Source: Stenotrophomonas maltophilia R551-3 (GTDB lineage: Bacteria; Pseudomonadota; Gammaproteobacteria; Xanthomonadales; Xanthomonadaceae). Taken from it: DNA of 64,000 nucleotides. Below, piece after piece: positions 56,320 to 64,000 of the stretch. The stretch spans positions 3,648,501-3,712,500 of the forward strand of contig NC_011071.1 in the NCBI RefSeq assembly GCF_000020665.1. Direction: 5' to 3'. The notes beneath the pieces were generated by a model. That model did not search any database. It had not been told where the DNA came from and saw only the letters and a list, made by a program, of their open reading frames with translations. Position 1 is the stretch's first letter, and each line of letters opens with the position of its first letter. The translations under genes were made by a program, and so were the position numbers.

Positions 56320-57576
56320 ATGCGCAACGGTACTCTCCTTTATGCCCAGTCCGGCGGTGTCACCGCGGTCATCAATGCCACTGCAGCAGCGGTGATCGAG
56401 CAGGCCCGCGCCAAGGGCATCAAGGTACTGGCCGCCCGCAACGGCATCCTCGGCGCGCTGCGCGAGGAGCTGATCGACACCAGCAAGGAGAGTGCTGCGG
56501 CCATCCGCGCCCTCGCCCACACCCCGGGCGGCGCCTTCGGTTCGTGCCGGGTCAAGCTGAAATCGCTGGATGCCGACCGCGCCCGCTACGACCGCCTGCT
56601 GCAGGTGCTGCAGGCCCACGATGTGCGCTGGTTCCTCTACAACGGCGGCAACGACTCGGCCGATACCGCGCTGAAGGTCTCGCAGCTGGCCAAGGCCTCC
56701 GGCTATGACCTGACCTGCATCGGTGTACCCAAGACCATCGACAACGACCTGGCGGTGACCGATACCTGCCCGGGCTTCGGCTCGGCGGCCAAATACACCG
56801 CCGTGTCGGTGCGCGAGGCAGCGCTGGACGTGGCGGCGATGGCAGAGACCTCCACCCGCGTCTTCATCTACGAGGCGATGGGCCGCCATGCCGGTTGGCT
56901 GGCGGCGGCCGCCGGCCTGGCAGGCAATGGCGATGACGAGGCCCCGCACATCATCCTGCTGCCCGAACGCGCCTATGACGAGGCGGTGTTCCTGGCCAAG
57001 GTCAAGGCTGTGGTGGAACGCGTCGGCTACTGCGTGGTGGTGGCCTCGGAAGGCATCGCCACCGCCGATGGCCGCTTCGTCGCCGACGCCGGTGGCGGCA
57101 AGGACTCGTTCGGCCACTCGCAGCTGGGCGGCGTGGCCGCGCATCTGGCCGGCCGGGTCAAGGACCAGCTGGGCCTGAAGGTGCACTGGGCGCTGCCCGA
57201 CTACCTGCAGCGTTCGGCCCGCCACCTGGCCAGCAAGACCGACTGGGAGCAGGCGCAGGCAGTCGGCAAGGCCGCGGTGCAGCTGGCACTGAAGGGCCAG
57301 AACGGCGTGATGCCGGTGATCGTGCGCAGCAGCGATGCGCCCTACCGCTGGAAGATCGAAGCGGCACCGCTGTCGAAGATCGCAAACCACGAGAAGAAGA
57401 TGCCCGCCGGCTTCATCCGCCGCGATGGCTTCGGCATCACCGCCAAGGCACGCGCCTACCTGTCACCGCTGATCAAGGGCGAAGCCCCGCTGCCGTACGG
57501 CACCGACGGCCTGCCGAAGTACGTGACGCTGAAGAACGTGGCCGTGAAGCAGAAGCTGCCGGCCTTCGAGGGCTGA
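56320..57576 (+). CDS. pfp: Pyrophosphate-dependent 6-phosphofructokinase
   Basis: A 418-residue phosphofructokinase. GTLLYAQSGGVTAVINATAA starts the fold. LYNGGNDSADTALKV has Asp where ATP-dependent enzymes have Gly (GGDGS/GGNDS), the signature of pyrophosphate use; PKTIDNDLAVTD carries the Lys and catalytic Asp; MGRHAGWLAAAAGLA and MPAGFIRRDGFGITAKARAY are also typical. It catalyses reversible phosphorylation of fructose-6-phosphate with PPi. The start at 56320 follows AGGTAGAAGC. Proton-pumping pyrophosphatase hppA lies 2.4 kb downstream on the same strand. Confidence 0.93.
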   Translation: MRNGTLLYAQSGGVTAVINATAAAVIEQARAKGIKVLAARNGILGALREELIDTSKESAAAIRALAHTPGGAFGSCRVKLKSLDADRARYDRLLQVLQAHDVRWFLYNGGNDSADTALKVSQLAKASGYDLTCIGVPKTIDNDLAVTDTCPGFGSAAKYTAVSVREAALDVAAMAETSTRVFIYEAMGRHAGWLAAAAGLAGNGDDEAPHIILLPERAYDEAVFLAKVKAVVERVGYCVVVASEGIATADGRFVADAGGGKDSFGHSQLGGVAAHLAGRVKDQLGLKVHWALPDYLQRSARHLASKTDWEQAQAVGKAAVQLALKGQNGVMPVIVRSSDAPYRWKIEAAPLSKIANHEKKMPAGFIRRDGFGITAKARAYLSPLIKGEAPLPYGTDGLPKYVTLKNVAVKQKLPAFEG

Positions 57577-57580
57577 GCCG

Positions 57581-57622
57581 AAAAAGGGGACGGAGGGGAT
57601 TAAGTCGTATAAGCCCCTCCGT
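57581..57622. repeat. Degenerate terminator palindrome, copy 3
   Basis: AAAAAGGGGACGGAGGGGAT then TAAGTCG as in copies 1 and 2, but the right half is cut to TATAAGCCCCTCCG with no T tract. It starts 4 bases after the pfp stop; termination here should be weak. The rest of the 57623-57781 gap shows nothing recognisable. Confidence 0.65.
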
Positions 57623-57781
57623 GCTGAGCCCTGTGCCGAGCGCAGGGCACATTGCGGCGGCCGCCGAAGCACCCCACAATCGGGCTCCGGCCCGGGGCAA
57701 AGGGGCCGCCGCAAGCCAGATTCGACGCTGCCCGGCCTTCAAGGCCCGGGCCTGTGCTGCCATTTCACAAGGACTGTAACC

Positions 57782-58576
57782 ATGAAGCACCCGATCCTGA
57801 TCGCCGCGCTGCTGTGCGGCGCTGCCGCGCCGGCCTTCGCTGCGACCTGCGAAAGCAACTTCCAGAAGAAGGGCAATCCCTTCGTCGGCACGACCTTCAC
57901 TTCATCGGTCACCCACCCGGACCTGACCGTGGCCAGTGCCATCGGCCAGATGCGGGTGATCGCCAAGAACGCCAACATGGATGTCCTCAGCGAGGACGTG
58001 GAAGGCGGCTCGATGCTGATCGAAGAACCGGAAACCATGGCCCACAAGCCGATTCCGATGATCATCAGTGCCACCTCCGAAGGCGGCCAGGGCACCGTCG
58101 GCATGGTGGTGAAGGTCAACAAGGGCGCCATTGCCTCGGCCGATGGCGTGCGCGAAGAAATGTGCAAGCTGCTCAACCAGATCAAGCCGGGCAAGGCTGG
58201 CGAACAGGCAGCCAAGGCCACTCCGCAGGCGTCGGTGGTAACGATTGCCGCCGACCGCTTCGGCTTCCAGCTGCGCAACCAGAACAAGGACAACCCGGCC
58301 GCGGTCGAGCCGCGCTACAAGGGCAAGACCTACGCCATCACCGGTCGCATCACCTCCGTGCTGCGCAGTGGCGGCACCTACAACACCAGCTTCGACCTGC
58401 CCAGCGATGGCAGCATCGACTTTGAGCGCGTGGCCATTTCCTGCTCGTTCGCAGCCAACCAGGCCGCGTATGCGCTGGCCCTGCGCCCGCGCGAGAAGGT
58501 GACGCTGACCGGCGTGGTCGACAGCTACGACCAGATTGGTCGTGTGTTGTGGCTGAAGGACTGCCGCGGCAACTGA
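57782..58576 (+). CDS. Secreted OB-fold (tRNA_anti-like) protein
   Basis: A 264-residue exported protein; the signal peptide ends in APAFA (residue 20). The first part (CESNFQKKGNPFVGTTFTSS, to about residue 120) is of unknown type. The second half looks like the tRNA_anti-like OB-fold: YKGKTYAITGRITSVLRSGG then LPSDGSIDFERVAISCSFAA and PREKVTLTGVVDSYDQIGRV, LKDCRGN. Despite the family name, such proteins are periplasmic and of unknown role. It ends before a strong hairpin. Confidence 0.78.
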   Translation: MKHPILIAALLCGAAAPAFAATCESNFQKKGNPFVGTTFTSSVTHPDLTVASAIGQMRVIAKNANMDVLSEDVEGGSMLIEEPETMAHKPIPMIISATSEGGQGTVGMVVKVNKGAIASADGVREEMCKLLNQIKPGKAGEQAAKATPQASVVTIAADRFGFQLRNQNKDNPAAVEPRYKGKTYAITGRITSVLRSGGTYNTSFDLPSDGSIDFERVAISCSFAANQAAYALALRPREKVTLTGVVDSYDQIGRVLWLKDCRGN

Positions 58577-58592
58577 TCGCTGCCAGCATGGG

Positions 58593-58626
58593 AAAAGGCC
58601 CGGGTGCGCAGGCGCCCGGGCCTTTT
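58593..58626. terminator. Symmetric terminator hairpin
   Basis: AAAAGGCCCGGG, 10-base loop, CCCGGGCCTTTT. A and T tracts on both sides let it work in both directions. It follows the OB-fold gene by 16 bases. Confidence 0.85.
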
Positions 58627-58696
58627 CGTTTCCACAGCGGTTCACACCTGGCGCACGTGCATCGCAGGATGATGGATGCCCCGCATGGAGATCATC

Positions 58697-59086
58697 ATGG
58701 CACTGCGTGTTGTGCGATTGGGCACCCCTCGCGCCCCCGGTGAAGGCCTGCGCATCGGCACCGTTCGGCGCCCACCGCGCGGCGTGCCACGCAGCGAATT
58801 CGCGAAACAGGACTGGTACGACGTCTGGTTCCCGACCCTGTCACCCAGCGCGGAGCTGGTGAAGCAGGCCCATGAAGCGAAGACCACCGCCGACTGGAAT
58901 GCCTTCTTCCGCCACTACAAGGCCGAGATGAAGGCACCCGATGCCGCGCATGCGCTGGATCTGCTGGCCGCGATGTCGCAGCACAGCGACATCAGCGTGG
59001 GCTGCTACTGCGAGGATGAGACGCACTGCCACCGTACGGTATTGCGCGAGCTGCTGGTCGCGCGCGGGGCGACGCTGGCGGAGTGA
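58697..59086 (+). CDS. DUF488 family protein
   Basis: A 129-residue protein of the DUF488 family: LRVVRLGTPRAPGEGLRIGT then DWYDVWFPTLSPSAELVKQA, and the terminal CYCEDETHCHRTVLRELLVA. The C-terminal Cys/His cluster (CYCEDETHCH) could bind a metal. Function unknown. Start taken at 58697 with GGAG upstream; an ATG four codons earlier is possible. Confidence 0.85.
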   Translation: MALRVVRLGTPRAPGEGLRIGTVRRPPRGVPRSEFAKQDWYDVWFPTLSPSAELVKQAHEAKTTADWNAFFRHYKAEMKAPDAAHALDLLAAMSQHSDISVGCYCEDETHCHRTVLRELLVARGATLAE

Positions 59087-59096
59087 TGATTGCAGG

Positions 59097-59121
59097 GTTG
59101 CCGGCCAGCGGCCGGCACTAC
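59097..59121. repeat. Single SMAG/REP palindrome
   Basis: TTGCCGGCCAGCGGCCGGCA followed by CTACC, between the DUF488 gene and the convergent hypothetical gene. Confidence 0.75.
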
Positions 59122-59158
59122 CGGTGGATGACCGCGTGGGTACACCGCCCGCGCAATT

Positions 59159-59662
59159 TCAATTGCAGGCCTTGCCTTCCATCTGCAGCTGCGCGGCGAA
59201 CATCGTCACCTGCGGGATCTTGCCGGCAGCGGCCTGCTTCTTGGCCTCTTCCAGATAGATGCGCGACTGGCCCTGCCCATCCAATGCCTGGGTATTGTTC
59301 ACTGGCAGGCGCCACACCCGCACTACTGCCTGCTGCGCCGGGCACGCGGCATTGGGTACGCGGATCACATCGTTGAGCTTCCAGCCCTTGTCCACACTCG
59401 GCTGCGCCTTGGCATAGTCGACGAAGCGTGCGCGCGGCTGGCACTGCTCGCTGGTCCGCACCGGTGCGAAGCGATACGGCTCGGCCGCCTGGCCGGTGAA
59501 TGCACCTTCCAGTCGCGCACAGGCCTCGGGGATCTGCCGCAGCGTGTGCACTGCGCCCACCGCCTGTGGGGCACCCACGGCACGCTGCAGCTCGGGGGTT
59601 TCCACGGCGAGTGCCGGTACGGCCGGGACCAGGGCGGCAAGCATCAACAGGGACAGGCGCAT
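59159..59662 (-). CDS. Secreted protein of unknown function
   Basis: A 167-residue protein with a clear signal peptide ([20 protein letters not shown]). The mature part has [80 protein letters not shown] and ends EGKACN, giving four Cys, probably two disulfides. I do not recognise a family. It is a single gene, convergent with the DUF488 gene. Confidence 0.8.
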   Translation of the reverse strand: MRLSLLMLAALVPAVPALAVETPELQRAVGAPQAVGAVHTLRQIPEACARLEGAFTGQAAEPYRFAPVRTSEQCQPRARFVDYAKAQPSVDKGWKLNDVIRVPNAACPAQQAVVRVWRLPVNNTQALDGQGQSRIYLEEAKKQAAAGKIPQVTMFAAQLQMEGKACN

Positions 59663-59752
59663 GCGGGATCTCCTTCAGGACTGTGCGCAGGCTTGCAGAG
59701 GCAGGCTTAACGGGGCGCAAAGACGCATCCATCGAGCAGCCACTGCGCTCGC

Positions 59753-59774
59753 CGGGCATGGCCCGGCGCTACCA
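59753..59774. repeat. SMAG/REP palindrome upstream of hppA
   Basis: GCCGGGCATGGCCCGGCGCTAC. The 59663-59946 gap holds this element and presumably the hppA promoter; no clear -10 box is seen. Confidence 0.7.
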
Positions 59775-59946
59775 TCCGGGCGCAGGTGCACGCATACTGC
59801 GGGCACCAGGGAATGCTGAACACCGCCATACGTCGGACGACCACCAAGGTCGGTACGGGTTGGTTCCAGGCTGCAGCCCGTCGTCCCCCTCGTGGTGCAG
59901 TTCATCGCCACTGGATGCTTGTCCATCCATTCTGCGGAGGGGTCTA

Positions 59947-61970
<2,024 letters not shown>

Positions 61971-61974
<4 letters not shown>

Positions 61975-61994
61975 ATCCACGCCATGCGTGGATG
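61971..61994 (+). repeat. SMAG/REP palindrome supplying the hppA stop
   Basis: GTAGATCCACGCCATGCGTG then GATG. Its first four bases GTAG contain the hppA stop codon TAG (61972-61974). Confidence 0.8.
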
Positions 61995-62010
61995 AGATGC
62001 CCGATGGCGA

Positions 62011-62730
62011 TCACCGCCCGCGCAGGAAGAACGACACCGGCACCATCACTTCCACCGGGTCGCCGGCCACTTCGGCCGGCGGCGCCGGTACCGGGCTGGC
62101 CCGCTGCACGGTGTCCAGCGTCTCCTGGTCGAGCAGCGCGAAGCCACTGCTGCGGCCCAGTTTCAACCCCGAGACCGCGCCATCGCGGGCAACCGCAAAG
62201 CGCACGTAGACCACACCCTGCTGGCGCAGCCGCTCGGCCTGGCGCGGATAGCGGCGGTGTTTCTGCAGGTGCCCGAGCAGGCGTCCTTCCCAGGTCGCCT
62301 CGGCACGACTGCGCTCACCCGCCGTGGTCTGCGGTGCGGTGTAGCGTGTAGCCGCGTCAGCCGCCACCTGCGGCGGTGCGCTGGTCTGCGCGACGTTGGC
62401 GTCAGCGGTGTCCGGCGACGGCGTCGGCTCCGGTGTACGCGGCGGTGGCAGCTCACCCTGCGGCTGCATCGGCGCCTTCGGTTGCTCGCGCAGGGCCGGC
62501 TTCGGCGCCTGCCGCTGCTGTTGCTGCTGCAGCGGCCCGGTGGCGACCTCGCGCGGCGGCACCGGCGGCGCCTGCGCCATCGGCGCCAGTTCCAGCATCA
62601 GCGCCGCAGGCGGAACCGCAGCCGTCAGCGCCGGCGCACGGGCCGCCCACCAGCAGGCCGCGCCGATCAACAGCGCATGCACCAGTAGTACGATCGCCAG
62701 GCTGGTCGCCCAGCGCCGCAGTCCACTCAT
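62011..62730 (-). CDS. tonB: Energy transducer TonB
   Basis: A 239-residue protein: one N-terminal helix (SLAIVLLVHALLIGAACWWA, residues 9-28), a Pro/Gln/Ala-rich periplasmic stretch (about 45-135; PPPRTPEPTPSPDTADANV), and the C-terminal TonB domain with RRYPRQAERLRQQGVVYVRF, ARDGAVSGLKLGRSSGFALL. It passes energy from ExbB-ExbD to outer-membrane transporters. The start overlaps the exbD stop (ATGA). Order exbB-exbD-tonB on the minus strand. Confidence 0.94.
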   Translation of the reverse strand: MSGLRRWATSLAIVLLVHALLIGAACWWAARAPALTAAVPPAALMLELAPMAQAPPVPPREVATGPLQQQQQRQAPKPALREQPKAPMQPQGELPPPRTPEPTPSPDTADANVAQTSAPPQVAADAATRYTAPQTTAGERSRAEATWEGRLLGHLQKHRRYPRQAERLRQQGVVYVRFAVARDGAVSGLKLGRSSGFALLDQETLDTVQRASPVPAPPAEVAGDPVEVMVPVSFFLRGR

Positions 62731-63152
62731 CGTGCGCCCTGCTCCAGGCCGACCAGCGCCACCTTCAGGTAACCGGCCGCTCGCAGCGCATCCAGCGTGG
62801 CCATCAGTTCGCCATAGGGCACGCGGGTATCGGCACGCAGGAAGATGCGCTGCGTGGTATCACTGTGAGTGGCCGCCTGCAATGCAGCCGCCAGCCCGTC
62901 GCGCGCTACGGCCTGTTCGCCAACGCGCAGCGACAGATCTGCCTGCACGGTCACGTACACCGGTGCCTGTTCCGGCGGCGTGGCACTGGCATTGCTGGCC
63001 GGCAGCTGCACCGGCACCGACACGGTGGCCAGCGGTGCGGCCACCATGAAGATGATCAGCAGCACCAGCATCACGTCGATGAAAGGCGTGACATTGATCT
63101 CATGCGCTTCTTCCGGCGCATCGTCACGGTCGGACGCGGTCCTGATCGCCAT
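62727..63152 (-). CDS. exbD: Biopolymer transport protein ExbD
   Basis: A 141-residue protein: short cytosolic start (DDAPEEAHEINVTPFIDVML), one membrane helix (FIDVMLVLLIIFMVAAPLAT, residues 24-43) with the proton-carrying Asp in PFIDVM, and a periplasmic domain (VYVTVQADLSLRVGEQAVAR). It works with ExbB as the proton channel driving TonB. It is 9 bases after exbB and overlaps tonB. Confidence 0.95.
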   Translation of the reverse strand: MAIRTASDRDDAPEEAHEINVTPFIDVMLVLLIIFMVAAPLATVSVPVQLPASNASATPPEQAPVYVTVQADLSLRVGEQAVARDGLAAALQAATHSDTTQRIFLRADTRVPYGELMATLDALRAAGYLKVALVGLEQGAR

Positions 63153-63161
63153 CGTCGCGCC

Positions 63162-63890
63162 TCAGTGCACCGCACGCAGCGGCGCGGCTGCGGTACGCGG
63201 AACGGCACGATCGAGATCGCGTGAGACCAGTTGCTGCACGGCCGCCGACAGATCGCCGAGCAGCCCACACAGGCCAGCCAGCACGCGGCTGAAATGGTTG
63301 TAGACCAGCACTGCGGGAATCGCTGCGACCAGGCCCAGCGCGGTCGCCAGCAGGGCCTCGGCGATGCCGGGGGCGACCACCGCCAGGTTGGTGGTGTTGC
63401 TGTGGGCGATGCCGATGAAACTGTTCATGATGCCCCACACCGTGCCGAACAGGCCAACGAACGGCGCCACCGCGCCGATGCTGGCCAGCACGCCGATGCC
63501 GCGCCGCTGCACGCGCGCAGTTTCCAGTTCGATACGGCCCAGGCGCGAGGCAACGCGTTCCTTGGTGCCATCGCGGCTGTCCAGCTCCTGAGACAGGCGC
63601 AGCTCGGTTCGCGCCGCGTCCAGCATGGCGAGTGCGGTGCCCTGCTGCACACTGGCGTCGGCGCTTTCGCTGGGCAGGCTCGGCGCCTGCAGCAGCAGCG
63701 CACGCGCTGCGCGCAGCTGCCGTGCCTGGCGGGCCAGTTCCCAGCCCTTGGCCAGCAGCACGGTCCAGGTGGCCAGCGACGCCAGCGCGAGCGCGATCAT
63801 CACGGTCTTCACCACCACGTCGGCGGCCAGATACATGCCCCAGGGCGTCAGTGCAGGGGCAGCCACGGGGGCCAGGTCAGCAGGCAACAT
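63162..63890 (-). CDS. exbB: Biopolymer transport protein ExbB
   Basis: A 242-residue MotA/TolQ/ExbB-type protein. Three helices: DVVVKTVMIALALASLATWT near the N-terminus, then GVLASIGAVAPFVGLFGTVW and EALLATALGLVAAIPAVLVY near 150-205, with GLFGTVWGIMNSFIGI typical. The start is uncertain: Met at 63890 (MLPADLAP) overlaps the stop of an upstream frame, and Met codons at 63905 and 63950 are also in frame. Together with exbD and tonB it forms a complete energising complex. Confidence 0.92.
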   Translation of the reverse strand: MLPADLAPVAAPALTPWGMYLAADVVVKTVMIALALASLATWTVLLAKGWELARQARQLRAARALLLQAPSLPSESADASVQQGTALAMLDAARTELRLSQELDSRDGTKERVASRLGRIELETARVQRRGIGVLASIGAVAPFVGLFGTVWGIMNSFIGIAHSNTTNLAVVAPGIAEALLATALGLVAAIPAVLVYNHFSRVLAGLCGLLGDLSAAVQQLVSRDLDRAVPRTAAAPLRAVH

Positions 63891-64000
63891 CGTCTCGTTT
63901 TCCATCAGCATCAGGGGTCGCAGCACGGCGGCGTGCCGAGCGCGGATCATTGGCGTCGTCCACTTCCACGACCGGGTTGGGCTCCAGCCGCGGTGCGGGC
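63877..64000 (-). CDS. Possible C-terminal end of a gene upstream of exbB (partial)
   Basis: A minus-strand frame enters from the right edge and ends at a TGA (63877-63879) that overlaps the exbB start. The 40 visible residues (PAPRLEPNPVVEVDDANDPR, then RAATPDADGKRDDVAC) show coding-like base use in the first half. I do not recognise it; with exbB it could make a four-gene operon. Confidence 0.35.
   Translation of the reverse strand, partial: PAPRLEPNPVVEVDDANDPRSARRRAATPDADGKRDDVAC

Overview
The window is high-GC gammaproteobacterial chromosome and fits the Stenotrophomonas maltophilia complex (Xanthomonadaceae). Three things point there. Gene order is typical: gmk-rpoZ-spoT-ridA-recG, ygfB-pepP diverging from zapA-6S RNA-fau, adk next to a pyrophosphate-type phosphofructokinase, and a tonB-exbD-exbB set. 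Protein sequences fit the family. The spacers are also full of short palindromes that begin with GTAG, the SMAG/REP type known from S. maltophilia. I see no phage, insertion sequence, CRISPR array or rRNA.

Layout. 1-1.3 kb: the end of a CS1-type fimbrial locus (usher cut by the window edge, major subunit). 1.3-1.9 kb: repeat-rich spacer. 1.9-6.5 kb: alpha/beta hydrolase with a divergent AraC-type regulator, citrate synthase, ribosomal protein L31 type B, nucleoside hydrolase. 7-13.2 kb: minus-strand block recG, ridA, spoT, rpoZ, gmk. 13.4-24.1 kb: a complete selenocysteine island, consisting of formate dehydrogenase-N fdnG (in-frame TGA and SECIS hairpin), fdnH, fdnI, fdhE, selA, selB, tRNA-Sec and selD. 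24.2-25.4 kb: a Fic protein behind twin inverted repeats. 25.6-29.5 kb: yicC, then rph, a VOC protein, rdgB and hemW. 29.7-33.8 kb: DUF1631 and PilZ proteins with a sigma-28-like promoter, then pepQ. 34-39.2 kb: pepP, ygfB, a small coiled-coil protein, zapA, 6S RNA, fau, an EVE protein, rpiA and a DUF192 lipoprotein. 39.4-46 kb: SirB1-like protein, rubredoxin, thiE, hemL, azurin, a HAD phosphatase, argD, a potassium channel. 46-53.1 kb: paired DUF3829 lipoproteins, an SDR, a lipoprotein, DUF2867 plus kinase-like protein, and a DedA-PAP2 fusion. 53.3-62 kb: LON-domain protein, mpl, a candidate sRNA, adk, pfp, small secreted proteins, hppA. 62-64 kb: tonB, exbD, exbB.

How the genes work together. 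The formate dehydrogenase island carries the enzyme, its maturation factor and every dedicated gene needed to make and insert selenocysteine. The adk/pfp/hppA stretch combines glycolysis through pyrophosphate with a proton-pumping, predicted potassium-independent pyrophosphatase.

The least explained material is non-coding. It comprises a ~170-260 bp composite stem-loop module in three copies with compensatory changes; a family of GGGTCAGA palindromes, three of which abut stop codons in one orientation; 67-bp A/T-flanked palindromes acting as likely bidirectional terminators; a 46-bp tandem array; two genes whose stop codon is the TAG of a GTAG repeat; and an orphan terminated transcript between mpl and adk.
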